Assembly (NCBI GenBank): GCA_000727475.1
Contig: KL647298.1
Location: forward strand, 1,177,232-1,241,231
Length of the DNA: 64,000 bases
Source of the DNA: Sarcocystis neurona
Taxonomy: Eukaryota > Apicomplexa > Conoidasida > Eucoccidiorida > Sarcocystidae
Reading direction: 5' to 3'
The stretch's first letter is position 1. Every line of letters begins with the position of its first letter. A model generated the notes under the pieces. That model was not told the DNA's origin and searched no databases. It saw only the letters and a list, made by a program, of their open reading frames with translations. This document shows positions 34,186 to 46,900 of this stretch, in pieces. A program made the translations under genes and the position numbers.

Positions 34186-36780
34186 CTCTTTATCTGCACG
34201 CATGCCATCGGAAGTGAGGCAGAAAGCTGGATCTTGATTCGCCACGAGATAGCGCGTTTTGCCTTTTACAAACCACATCCAGTTATTGTCTGGCGGAGAC
34301 TTTTCTACCTGCACGAACGGAAGGCCGCAGGTGTGGTGTTACACAAACTATGTCACGACAAAAACAACAACGAAGGAAAGGGACAGCTCCACACTGGCCC
34401 TGTACGGATGCATTGCATCGGTACAGATGCATGAAGACGGTGGTGAGTAGTGGCCGCATGCTTTACTATTTGTCTGCACTGTAGATAGATGAATAAAAGC
34501 CTGACAAAACGCCCACACGCTTTTGTGTATACGATAAGCCTCGCGCGCTCGTAATGCAAGAGGAAAGGGTGAGCTCCAAAGTATAGCCCTGAATAAGGTG
34601 GTATGCATCTGCTTGCATTGCAGATCTCATACGTAGGCGAGGTGTGCGCGTACACGTAGCTGTACGCTATTATTACCCTGCGCGGGCGTCGGGCGGTTTC
34701 GCTAGGTGACTGTGTATGACAGCTCTGCGCGTACATGGTAATACTTGGACTTGGTCGCCTTCACACCTTAGTAAACTAAAAAGAACGTCTATATTACCGG
34801 GGGTGTCAAAGTCTCAAAAGAGGAGAGCTTAGTTGGACTCAGAAATGCATGTGCATATGTGTATGAATGTACGCAGATACGCTGGTGGGCAGCGCAGCGA
34901 CACAGGCATCATGTGCGACTGTCAATGTCCTCGTGTATTGTACACATCTGTTCACATACACGTATCTATGCAGTCACCTTCACCAGCGTTGACACTCAGC
35001 TACGCCAATTAGGCTTTTGCGTTTTTTTTCTTTTACGTATTCATAGATCTACGTACAGCTCTTGCACTGAAGCCGAGTACTCAACACAAGTGTAACTGCC
35101 GAGTGAACGACTCAGCAGTAGTGGAGTCCGGCTACATTCCACCACAACACAAATCACCGAAGCTCACCTCAGTCCAGCACGCCTGAGGTCCATACTCCCA
35201 GTCCAAGAGCAGACCTTCAAAAATCAGTCTGTACTCGCCAAGCAAGTAGTGCAGCAGCCTATTATCTGGTTTGCCAGCGTACAACGCGAAGACCTTCAAT
35301 TTGGGCACTTGCTTCTTCAGAAGTCGTATTGACTCATACCATTCCTGTACACATTATCCACACTAGGACTTCCTTCACCTATAAATCAGTATACATATGC
35401 GTCACGCGTAGTAGCGCCCTGATGTGCGGCTGTTACAAAACACGCAAGCAAGCACACACACGTATACAGATACGCTAGCGGTGGTTATATTTTGCCTTCG
35501 GCGGTTTCCTTTCGTTCCACAGCATCCCTAAAGGGGGAAAATATTACGGTTTCTTCCTTAACCAGAGGGACACTTGAGCAGCCCGTAGTATTCGATGCGA
35601 CGGGTAGGACATTCTTTGGAAGATTTTCGTCTTAATCAGCACGCTGGTGTTGCGGTCTCAGCTCCATCGGGCCACTACGGAGGAAATCTACTCTGCAGGT
35701 TTCAAACTCTTCTCCCTTTACACTCACATTCAAAGCTCGAGGTGGAATTGTCGCGCACTTATGTGTTGACACGTGGTCACCTTCGCGACTTGCGAAGCGC
35801 ACCGCGCCCTCCCGCAAGCGATCATTGAAGCACGCAACAAGATCACCACCTGCAACGAACTAAAAAGAGCCCCCACAGGATTAGCGTTGAAGGGTTCGTT
35901 ACTGCAAAAGGGGAAACAAATAGATGATTGGAGCCTATTACCCGCCCGTGGAGGCCAACTTCTATACACGTATGAAGTAGTGGGCATCCGAGGAGTATTT
36001 TAGTTTGCAAGCAAAGGTTTACTTCTATAGATATCTATGAGTATCCATCTGCGTCTACACATACGAGCACCACCAACCGGTATGAAGGAAGCACTTCGAT
36101 CTCACCCTGTCGTGCTTCTGACTAGGTTCTGTCCATAGCCCCGTACTGTACGCTTCAGAAGTGGTGGGCGATGTGGAAGAGCGCGTAATTGGGATGTAGA
36201 CGGAGTCTCCATAGTCGTAGGCTTTGCTGCATTTGGCGGGGATTTCATCGGCTGAAGCGGGGTAGCAGAGGGATGCAACGCCTGGCAAGGGCTCGAGCAT
36301 GTCGAGAAACTTCTCCATGTTCTCTGCTGTGTAATCCACGTTGTTACTCAGCTCCTCAGAGAAATACGTAGCCTTCTGTAGTCCGTCGGTTCCTCCATTG
36401 TAAGCGTCGTTCAACACTTGTGTGAATACCATTCGAGTGTTGAGTTTTTCTGTAGTAGACTGGAACGTGGGGATCAGCACAGGCTCGTTGTTGTTGCGGT
36501 TGGAAAAATACGACCCTCCAAAACTGCCCTCAAAGTAGTCAGAGGCACTCGGTCCACTTTCTTGGCCTCGCACCAGCAGCAGGAAATGCAGCACGTACAA
36601 AGTCACCACACCCGCCCGCAGTGAACCACTGCTACTGCTGTGCCTGCTTCTCCTGGTGTCGATCCTCCAGCGTATCATACTGATGTTGCTGTTGCTCCGG
36701 CTTTCCCTGCAATGGTAGAGCATATGGTGGCCGAGTCTTGCCTTGGCACCCCTACGGGAGGCCAACCGCTGCTGCTGCAT
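34186..36780 (-). CDS. Secreted protein with weak GH18-like motif, three exons seen, 3' end not found
   Basis: Exon 1 is 36780-36106, exon 2 is 35344-35168 and exon 3 is 34308-34186. All junctions are phase 0 with good sites (AGG|GTGAGA, TACAG|GAATGG, GAG|GTGAGC, GCAG|GTAGAA, GAG|GTGTAC). The N-terminus carries a hydrophobic segment (VVTLYVLHFLLLV) ending near RGQESG, read as a signal peptide or anchor. The ATG at 36678 gives the more usual signal-peptide length, and ATG 36780 is the longest option. Exon 2 has the pattern of a GH18 chitinase core: LLKKQVPKLKVFALYAG, then a strand ending FEGLLLDWEYGP, compared with FDGLDLDWEYP in the family. The first two acidic residues of the DxxDxDxE signature are changed, while the final Asp and Glu remain. 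Exon 3 has NNWMWFVKGKTRYLVANQD. The family call is inference from one short motif. Later exons were not identified. Confidence 0.45.
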
Positions 36781-39700
36781 GTGCGATGGTCGGAAAGTTC
36801 AGTCGTAGACACAGAAAGGGGGTAGTAGAGCGGACGATAATGTGAGTTGGGACGTACGAACGCCTTCAGGTAGTGTTAGACTGCATCCACGCTCGCGCCA
36901 CAGCAGCTGCTACTGCTGCCGATGCTCTCACGTGGTGCTACCGTGGTCATTTGTAACTCTACCGAAGGTAGCCTCCCCGGAATGAAACCTGGTGCATTGT
37001 ATATGCGCCCATGTATAGACGCTCTACAACTGCTACAAAAAGATGATACAGCGAGACTATCCTCCTAACCGGACGACATGTACGGTCGCGTCACTTTCTG
37101 CCAAGGTCCCACGCATCCGTTATCAAAGTGCTCTTGTCGAAAAAACACCAGACTCCTGAAATAACCTGTGTGCACATCCGCAGACGCGGTGTTGCCCGCA
37201 TCTATAAGGGAGTATATAACAAAATATATAAGCAGAAGGTTGGTGCAAGGCAGGGTGTGTCAAAAGCAACGCAGACGTGCATCGACCTCCTCATGTACTG
37301 ACTGTCCGTGCACGTATGTTCTTTTGTCTGTCTGTGAACGTGGTCGTGAACGACACTGAAAAGTAGGAGGATTGGAGAAGAAAGAAACGCCGGCATGGAG
37401 TAGGTAACATAACTAACTGTCGATTCTCCTGCCAGCGTATGCCAACTATGTAGCATCAAACAAGAGCATCTTTCTCCCACTACGTTAAAAATTGCAGAGG
37501 TATTGCGAATGTAGCTACGTCTACACACTCACGTAGACACTGTGTTGACGGCAGTTAACGTCGCAAACGGATGGACGCAGGGCGACAGTCACCAAGGGTG
37601 TATATCGACGTGGGAACAACATAGTCGGCGACTGAGAGCGTTAAAGAATAGTATACTTCCTCCCGCAAAGAGGTCGCCAACGCACGAGTATCTAGATCTA
37701 TATAGCGTGCACGCTGCACCGGTGATGGTTGAATTCCACCAGTAAACCTGTGCGCAAAGCCTCTGACAGACTGACGTTCTTCCGTCGCATATATAAACAA
37801 ATACTCAATTCGAAGCCGAATTATCAGCACGTTGATATGTAAGCATGGTTTGGCTGGAAAAGAGACACTACTGGAGAAAATTAGTCGGTACCGAGAAGCA
37901 AAGCAAAATGGGGATTCCTCTCGTTCTATTAGGGGTGCAGGGCAAAACAGCAAAACTACGACCATTTTTACCATCCGGCCTTCGGTACTTCAAACCACTG
38001 GACACACCGCCGTACCTGGACTGATATGTACACGACAGCGTCAACACCGGTAGAACCAACAACAACTGTGATCTGTAGTGCTATTCCTACGTGTTCGCTA
38101 ATTACAAGTACAACGTGTATTACAACTGTAGCTACAAGCAGCATTCGTGAGGCTTATGCTTGCTCAAGACGTACTAGATATCCTTGTGTTCCAGTACAAC
38201 GCATTTGATCCGTTGTCGGACGTTTTCCAACCCAGGTGCTTCGAAAGCAGTGCCACGTACGAAAGGACTGTTGCATTTTTGGCAATTATATGCGCTATTT
38301 CAAGACGTGCAAAGGAGTAACCAAATCCTGAGGCATGTTGCAATGCTGTGCCTATCTTTACTTCAAACACGTGGACAAAATAGTTACAGATTGAGAGCTG
38401 TCTGCTTTTAAGTAAAGCAGATGTTGATCAGGATCACGTGATCTACCTGTGGATCACACTCTGCTGCCTGCCTTGAAGCAAAGCATATCTTAATCAGAAT
38501 GACGTGGCCTCCCTGTCAGCCGCACTCTCCGTATCTTGAGTTTAGGCATCTTTACGCATATCTAGGGCCTAACACGCGCGTAGAGAGATACACACACAGG
38601 TGGACTATGCGCAACGCTGAGAACTTCCCCTGCGTGTGCAAGGATCTGTGTACAGGAGCGTACGTTCCTCGCGCGTCGAGCGTTGACAGCGAAAGACTGT
38701 TGCACGGATCTGTGGAGGAGCTGCTCGCACATAGGATCAAAGCGATTCTGACAAGTGCCTAACGCCGCTCCGCCTGCAGGTAGTATCGAACTCTTCGGTT
38801 TTTTGAGAGTCGAGGAGACATCAGCACAATGGTGAAGGGGGTGGTCGACGCTAGGCGCTCCCTCACAGTAGAAGGAGCCCCTCCGCCTGTGCGAGAGTGC
38901 TCGTACGTATGGAGGAGGCAAATGTGTACACGACAAAGAAGGTGCTTCAGGAAGGCGCGCACTGTGACAGGACCTGCTTCCATAACGACTGCGTACTGTG
39001 AGACTAAGCTTCCCTGAAGAGCGTGTACAGACAAGGGTGGTACTGACGGATCCAGCCTACTCGTGCGGATGCGGTGTACCTCTTAGCCTGGTTCACTTTA
39101 AAAGCAATTTGAGATGACTGTGATACTCTGAAGGCTACCTCACTCATAAGGAGAGTGTAGAGGTGGCTCTGTAACTCACTTATTCACTGTGACTACAGTG
39201 CGCACTACAGGGTTTTCTGTGAGCCTGTCAAAGAGTCACCTGGATAGGTCAAAAGAGGGAAGAAATCCTGCACCCCAATGGCAAAAGTCAGAGAAACATG
39301 TGATGATTTACAAGCAATAGAGGCCGCAAAGGTCAATCATGACAAAATGGCCTACTGCAGGAGCCGTTCTCGGTAAGCCACCGTGTGGCGCCGAGTGAGG
39401 GACAGAACTCAGGACGACGGACTTTCGCCCCACTCGCTCGTCTCCCTTTAGACTCTTTCGAAGACCGTAACATTCTACATGACAGTATGCCGCCCGGGCG
39501 TAGAGACGTCGGAGGTTTGCAACTGTGACTCGTATTTGACGTAGAAATAGGGGAAAAACTGTATGCGTTCGGTCCGCAGACACGTATGTACACGTTTACA
39601 AACATATGTATCCACAGGCGCGAATGTATATCATCAATCCCAGCCTGTTGTGAAAGACACATCCGGATTTCTCTGGTAATTGCATATTTCTGTCGGACAG

Positions 39701-39950
39701 AAACAATGACAGAGGCAAACAACGACAACTGTCTTCCACTACGACGAGAGTGTGTAGTTTGAGCTACACGTTACAGGCCCATAACAGCAGTGTCTGCCTG
39801 GAAATGAGCTGCCCACGTTTGTGTTCAATTCTGGATGAAGCACTTAGTTTTAACGTGGGAACACGGGGGTCCTGACTTTGTACAGTCTAGGTAGGTGACC
39901 GTGAGGTGCGCGTTAGCAGGACGGAACAAAAGGCAGACAACCAAATCACA
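36781..39950. other. Intergenic, one weak exon candidate
   Basis: No recognised gene. At 38598-38762 the + strand has an open segment after an ACACACACAG acceptor that ends VEELLAHRIKAILTSA and TAA. The opposite strand is also open with a protein-like segment (NRFDPMCEQLLHRSVQQ), so neither is called. A minus-strand frame around 39310-39580 is similarly undecidable. Confidence 0.35.
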
Positions 39951-39961
39951 AGCGTCTTGAA

Positions 39962-40022
39962 TTTCTCCGTAGTGAGCTGGAAGGTGGGGATCAGCATAGG
40001 CTCGTTGCTGTTGAAGCTGGAA
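39962..40022 (-). pseudogene. Degenerate copy of part of the 36.5-kb secreted-protein exon
   Basis: About 60 bases match 36448-36504 in the same orientation. On the minus strand this copy reads NSNEPMLIPTFQLTTEK, where the gene at 36.5 kb reads NNNEPVLIPTFQSTTEK. Similarity stops on both sides: upstream the frame is lost within about 20 residues, and downstream it runs to a stop after KFKTLVIWLSAFC. This is a partial gene duplication, either a dead fragment or one exon of a diverged paralogue whose other exons I cannot see. Confidence 0.6.
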
Positions 40023-40108
40023 CGTGGCAACTTGCGCGTCTTTCAGCATAGCTGAATGTGTGGCAATAACAAAAATTGTCATTCCCCTACTCTATACGGA
40101 GAGCCTAA

Positions 40109-40523
40109 CACACAAGAGAGGGGAGTGCTGCACTGCTTATTCTGCGTGGAGCTGAGGAGACTACGTCAACTGCTGTGTTTAATGTGATGATAAATCTCCC
40201 CCTGGATAAGGCTGACGCCCCTGTGTGTCGGCGATCAGAGCTCAGGACGAGAGACTGGGCAAAGCGTAAGCAGTTCAAGTAACTTTTCCCAGGAGGAGGT
40301 TGTTGCATTGCTAAGAGCAGTGGCGGTAAGAGGGGCACTACATATGAGTAAGGCCTTCCCTGCCGAGAACTTACAAACGTACCTTAATAACGCGACTAGA
40401 TGTGCGTGGACGACCACAAATCATCTATCGACGAAAAGACCAAAATTACCTGATTGGAGTGTTCCGCACCTTCTGCTGGTGGTCTTATTTGTGAGCTCAC
40501 GCGGCATAGCTGATCTCTTTTAG
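40109..40523 (+). CDS. Candidate two-exon 3' gene end with C-terminal hydrophobic helix
   Basis: Exon A ends at 40222 (CCT|GTGTGT), exon B is 40293-40523, and the intron is 70 nt with acceptor TTTTCCCAG; both junctions are phase 0. Exon A encodes SAALLILRGAEETTSTAVF and NVMINLPLDKADAP. Exon B encodes EEVVALLRAVAVRGALHMSK, AFPAENLQTYLNNATRCAW and a hydrophobic stretch HLLLVVLFV close to the TAG. The amphipathic pattern and joining phase support a real gene, but no family is recognised. The 5' end is not seen, since a stop lies just before exon A and an upstream intron must be assumed. Antisense frames are also open here. Confidence 0.35.
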
Positions 40524-42076
40524 CAGTAATTATCACGTACGCAAGGCAAATATGTGTGCAGTGTTCTCTACTTCAGATTCCGAAACGGCACCGCGTTAGT
40601 AAAAAGACACGGCTCCTCCCTACTGTAGGTGTTCGATGTGTTCTACACAAGTAGACACTATGGCTGAAAGGCAAATAGCCTTGAAGTTGAAACAGTTCAA
40701 CTCTGACGGTGTACACGGCTGTGGTAGTTCAAGAAAATGCTATCCAATACCGGCATGTGTTCAAAAGACGACACGCACGTACGAGAGGCAGGCGCACGCG
40801 TTGCGCTCTTCACGTCAACTTCCACAAATCGTGCCCCTTTGATGGAGGGGAAATGTCTCATCACAGCGGAGATATTTAATCAACCTTGTCTTCACGTATA
40901 TTTTGAACTTGAAGTCCACGTATATTTTGCGTAGAAGTAAGACCTTAATGATTTTGTGAAGGCATGTATTTTGTAGGGGATAGTCAAGTCATTGGATAAT
41001 GCCACAAGCATTATCCTGCATTGTCTATGTGTGTGGTCGTGTCAGTTTGCCTCATTAGGCGAAGGAGATAGGCACACGTTCTACACAGTTGTTTGGGACG
41101 CTTGCGTGGCCATGTTGAAATTTGCACACGCCGTGCGCTCACAAATCTTGATGCCTACAGAGATACGCTGTGGATACGTGAAGCTGGAAAATAATTAATC
41201 AGTAAATCTTTAGCCAACATCCCCGCGAAGAGGAATATGGCGCGGGAACACTAGGCGCAATATGTATAGAAAGTCCGTTTTTTATTCTGTTCCCCTCTCT
41301 CCAACAAGAGTTGTGAGCGTGTGTCAAAATATTGATATATCACCCCTCCGGTAGAAGCGACAAATGAGAGAACAGTCGAATCAACAGTAGTTCGTCTTTA
41401 TTCCCGTCAGGATAATCAGCGCGTTGCATAAATAGTTCTTCTTGTCACCTAGAAGGTAAAAATAGCAGACACATGGCTGTGTCCTCCTTTTAAAGAATAC
41501 CTTCCAAGATCCTAAAAAAAGCCGCCTCCTTCAGTGTTAAGTAAACAATGTGGATAGACTTTCTGTTTGGTACACCGCTCACTCTGGAGCATACCACTGG
41601 TAGCTTGACAATTGCCGCGTACAACGTGCCTTCATTCCATTTATTGTGATTTCAACACGCATCACCACACACACACCGGTACACGTACAGAATGACAGAT
41701 CCTTCTGCATCGTCCCCAACTAAAATTCAGAGGCTGTTTTTTTATTTCTGTCAATGTAGACGGTGTAAAAAGGGTAGAATATACGCAGAGACGACTCCCA
41801 CGTCGTCTGTTACTCTCTCTTACGCTGAAATTAATGGCAATACATGCCAAAACCACGTGTGCCTGTCCAAGCTCTGGTACCAGCTTTTAACACGGAGTTC
41901 AAAATGAGGAAAGCACAATAGTTTGAGTCTGTATGCATTTATAGACAGATAGAAATCTAGATCTGTGGTTCACTGTGCTCCTTGTTGAGGAGCAGACACC
42001 TTCCGATAGACACCAGCCGTGAGGCAAAACGCCCGCGGTCACTGGTGACTGGCACTAATAGAAGCAATAGGTCCCC
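40524..42076. other. Intergenic, nothing recognised
   Basis: No conserved domain, tRNA or repeat stands out. A + strand frame at 41692-41907 contains CQCRRCKKGRIY, a Cys-rich patch, but it lacks support on either side. Confidence 0.4.
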
Positions 42077-42850
42077 TCATGACGCGACTAGCTGCAACAG
42101 CCAGTTCTCGAATTCAGACAGGTCGACGTCAACACTTTTGCCTATGTGTAGTGGGTTCTTTTGTTCTAGCACCTGAAACCGCGGCAGCTGGTAATCAGTG
42201 CGCCTGCCAAACATGTGGCCTACGCAGAGACATTGCAATCCTGACACGACCGCACGCAGCAAGGGGGGAATGTGCTGTATCAGTGACAAAGCCAGTGCCA
42301 ATTACGCTTATCTGATGAGTGTGTGTCTTTCGTGGCAGAACAGTTTGCATCTCTGTCAATACCCAAGTACTTTCCAGATTAATCACTCAACTTAAATTCT
42401 TTCAGTCAGCCTTGACAAAATGAAGCGAGATCACAAAGGGTGCGACACATTTCTGTCGTGGTTTCTTCAAGACGGGAAACACAATATTTCATTAGTTCAC
42501 TTTATCAGTTGTTGCTCATCTTTCTTTTCTTTCGCGCTAAAAAAACAATCTTCCACCTTACGGACAAAGGGTCTGTCCCGGCCACACTGTTTGGACCAGA
42601 AACGAAGTGTGGGTTGTAACCATTCACCTTAGGCCTCTACTGCCAAACATGCCTGCGGCTTCATGCAGGTTTACTGGATTTGTGCGCGAGTGTGGATGGA
42701 AATGGTCTGCAGTGTACCCGTTACGTCAGTCTCTCTCCACCAGACGGGTTGCACAACTGTGTTTCCGTTCTCGACGATGAAAAACGTTTTTTCCAGTTCT
42801 TGTACTGATAGAGCAACTGGTGGCGCCAGAAAGACCACGTATATCAGCAT
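42077..42850 (-). CDS. Candidate small secreted protein, two exons
   Basis: Exon 1 (42850-42725) starts at an ATG preceded by an in-frame stop and encodes MLIYVVFLAPPVALSVQ, which has the form of a signal peptide. It continues ELEKTFFIVENGNTVVQPV to the donor GAC|GTAACG. A phase-0 exon with acceptor GGTTTCAG (42172-42077) continues VLEQKNPLHIGKSVDVDL and SEFENWLLQLVAS, then TGA. The joined product would be 73 residues; extra middle exons are possible, for example near 42270-42330. No homologue is recognised. The frame is too short to stand out as an ORF and an alternative frame overlaps exon 1, so confidence is limited. Confidence 0.35.
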
Positions 42851-43981
42851 TTTCGATTACGCATAAGTCAAACTGTGCGCCATCATATCTTAGTCCATGT
42901 GGGGGGTGCTGGAGAACAGCATTAGACTTTGGAGACAACACAGTTTCAACTAATCTGAAATTGCAGTTCAATCGTACTCACACACGTTACTGTACCAGCG
43001 TAAATATGTTGGCACAGACTCGTGTGTACGCATCTTTCCGCTATGCGCCGACACTACGGCCTAGGACTTTGGAAGTGCAGCGAGGTATAATAGTCGAGAA
43101 AGGGAGTGAGTCAAAGTTTCTGGCGTTACGACGCTGAGGACTACAACTCACCAACTCACCTCGCATACCTCAGTGCACCGTACACAGTGTGCTGACGTTT
43201 CAGGATGACGGGACGGGAGAACCCCGGCGCAGGGCGCGCGCGGCCACGTGACTAACTGCAACAGCGCAGTCTAAATCTATTCATGCGGATATATTCGTAC
43301 CTACTGTCCTAAACATCTGCAACTAAACTTTCCAGGGGGGCTGCACACTGCAGAGGGACAGCGAGCAGCAGCAGGCATGCAAGCGCTCCACACCAGCTAT
43401 ACATATATGTACACGTGTATGCACGTGTGTGTTGATCCAAGTGTAGATCGGGTGGGTTCGTAGAAACACACAGGTATATCACCCTAAAAGGGTTCAAGTA
43501 AAGCACGAGACAGACAAAAGCGTAGCACGTCAGACCTTGTTTTTACTTAAACACGGAAAAAGTGTTGACGCGCTGGTTACAACAGTCGTGGTTATTCAAA
43601 TGCTTCGGCAAGCACGAGGTCTGCCTGATGACGGCTACATCCGTACATTCAAATAAAGGAGCGTGAGGGATGTACGACATAGAGACTGTCAACAAAGAAA
43701 AGGATGTAACGTGAAAATTGCACGAGGGATGACACGTTCAACTAAACAACGCCACATGTACTTAGTCAGTATTAAAGGCTTGTATCAAAGTGTACAGTGG
43801 GACGGAAAAAAAAGTGTCACTCTATAATAAGAGTCTGGACCAAGACCCAGTGGCTGTTCTGGTATCGGTCACCTCATTTCTGGCCTTTACCAAACAACCT
43901 CACACATGTGAACCTACCTAGCTCGCTAGACGCGGGAGTTAGGTTGAGCTCAAAGAAGCTGTCCACGGACGCGATGATTGT
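42851..43981. other. Intergenic, nothing recognised
   Basis: No supportable feature lies here between the 3' end of the M16 gene and the candidate small secreted gene. Open frames occur on both strands at 42860-43137 but lack motifs. Confidence 0.4.
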
Positions 43982-46900
43982 TTAGAACGTTGCTGCTGCT
44001 GGAAAAGTTGTAGTACGTGGGTTGACTTCAATCCACTGCGGCTCTGCCTCTTTATGTAGCGACCTGTCGGCAGGCAAATCGTCAGCAGCAAGATCTTGGG
44101 GTGCTTTACGTTGGCTGACTATTTCTATCTGCATCCACGGACGGCTGTATAAAGTCGCTTCTCTGAATTGTGAGACGCTCTGGGGCGTTAAATGCCTGCA
44201 CGAAGCACATACACGGCAAAAAATGTTGTGGGGAGAATGGAGAGCACAGGATACAAAGCGGCAGACACACACGTCGGCGACAGCAGAGACAACTGCAGCC
44301 GCACAGCAGCAGGAAGAAAAAGAACGGGCGTAGAAACGACTGTGGTAGTCAGTACAACTAGAGGAGTAACGCGAATAGTATTCTAAAGAAGTGCGAAGCT
44401 TGGGGGAGAGCAGCCGTACGAAGAGCGGCGGCAAAAACAGTAGCAGGTAGAGCAGATACAGGTTCACCAACTAGAGCAGCTACAATGGCTGCACAAAAGG
44501 CATCACAAGTGCGGGGCGCAGCAGCACCGGCCACAGCAACAGCAGCAGTGGCAGTTCGAGGAAGAATAGAAGTACGGGCAACGGTTATGCCAGAGCAGCG
44601 GCATAAGGAAGTAAAAGGAGCAGACAGGATGACCACGTGAACACCAGAAAGGCCGGATAACCGAGCGCTGCAGGAGGACATGACCGACAAGCTCATTTTT
44701 ACGTGTCCGCGTCTCCCCACTAAGTACTCCGGTCAACGTGTCATATAAATATATATAGAAAAACTCCTGTGTGCAGCTGCGGTCACCGCGTGCTGGTTTG
44801 TAGCCCAAACTGAGTTGCTCAGGCAGGTGACACAGCTCCAAACAGGAATGAGGCCCTCGAGAGTCTGAGAGCAGTAGCAGCAGCCATGCACAACAGTCGA
44901 TACTTCGAAAGTTTTTAAAGCAGCAGCGATTGCATCCAGTAACGAAAGACGTGTAATACGAGGACGAGAGAATCAAGCTCGCTGACGCGTAGACGGAACA
45001 ACCACTCGCAGGTGCGTGAAAGCAGATGCAGAGACCCCCCAGGGGGATATGGAGCCTCAAAAAAGAGCAAGTAGGACACCCACATTGCTAACCAAGTAGT
45101 CACTACAGCGTAGATAGCTCCGACCTCAAAGCAGAACTGGCACACAGGCGTGTACGCTTCCCCACGTGCATCCAATGATACCTACGTCCTTGCACATACA
45201 CGTTTATGCCGGCGCCCACGGGCGCGCTAACACTTGTATATCTATCTATCTATATATATATATCTATCTTTATATATATATATATGTGTCTGCAATGACA
45301 CACATAGACAGTTAAATATACAAACCTACCCGGGCATATGTAAACGTCTGTATTACAGGTAGACATACACTCATATATCTATGCCGACAGTCGTAACGTC
45401 TATATGTCTGAATTCGCACATATCTACCCATGGTACACAAGTGTAAAGTAAATGACTTCCACGCAGACGGCAGCAGCAGCATTCAGAGACCCACATATCA
45501 CCTAAATTCGACATTTTCGCAATAACAGTGACAGTAGCCAAGGGATTCCTGGGCTGTCGTACAGGCAGTCGTGCCTCCCAGAAGCTCCAGAGGTCGCAGC
45601 ATCAGCCCCCACTTTGACAAGAAGCTGACTAGCTATACACACACCTCAGGATCGTTGCGTGAGTGCGGGGGCTGAGACTTGCGGAGAGGTTATCAGCATG
45701 TTGTGACAACCTCTTTATTCCTCGTACCTGAGTTCCTCTACCATTCTTTCGTCAAGGTCGAAGACGTAGTCGTGTACGACGATCTCACGGTGAAATTTCG
45801 CGACTTCTTCCGAGAGACTCTTCGGCTGCTGCTTCCACACATCAATAGCAGCTTGCTGAAAATGTTGAAATTCCTGCGGCGTCATAAATTTCCTCCTTTC
45901 TCGTCTCAGGAAGTGCGCCATGCGCTCGGCTACTTGCGTCGGATCGTACGAGGTCGTGATCGTGAATAAGTAGTAATACGTATGTTCCAGCCTGTTCACG
46001 TGCATTGCCGTTAAGTATCCGAGCTGCTCGTCAGTACGCATTCGATTGAAAAACTCCTGTCCCATCCACCGGTGCACAAGGTAGAGCAGTGCCCTCTCTT
46101 TGATACTTGACACCGGCCCAACCTGCGGTGCAGAAACGGAGCACGGCGCGCCGACACCCATGCGCACTGCAAACCGGCTCCTGCTGCAGAATGATACTTA
46201 CTAAATAGACACGTCCGGCCCTGCACGCGTACATGCAGGGGGGTAGACCTGTCCGTAAAGGTACTTACCTAGAAACGTGTGTAGGTGGGTGCTTGTTTGT
46301 CTGTCTGTTAGATTCCTGTGTTTGGTACTGCTGTACATTTTCGTTTGAAAAGACACACACGTGTGTATGCGGGGAGCACTAAGCGCAGGGAGACCAAGGC
46401 TAACGTTGCGCCGGCACAGGGCGAGGACGGATACACGTACATGTGTAGGTATTTGCTTTTCTCCATATGCAGATGTGTGGTTGTTAAAGTACACACACGT
46501 GTAAACCTTCGCACGCACGCAGAGACACGCACATACACATAAATACGTAGATCTGTAGATCCACAGATACGGACATACATATACGTACATATACATACAT
46601 ATACATACGTATACATACATACACATGCACATACATACATGCACATACATATCCATACGAAAACATACACACATGCATACGCACTACATACCCGCCCATA
46701 CACACACACACAGACGCACACACACTTGGAGCCTTTTTAAGAAAACAAGGTGAAGCGCTGTTCAAGACAGAAGGTTTCAGAATAGAAGTTCTTGTGTTCG
46801 TCCGTGCACGTGCATACCTACAGACACGTATACACCTGGACGCGCATGTGTATAAGTGTGTGTAGAAACTGGCAGGATAGTTTTACAGGCGACCGAGCTA

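Noticed and set aside
41692..41907. Cys-rich + strand frame with CQCRRCKKG, SET-post-domain-like
   Set aside because: Only one short patch; no upstream catalytic domain and no splice partner was found.
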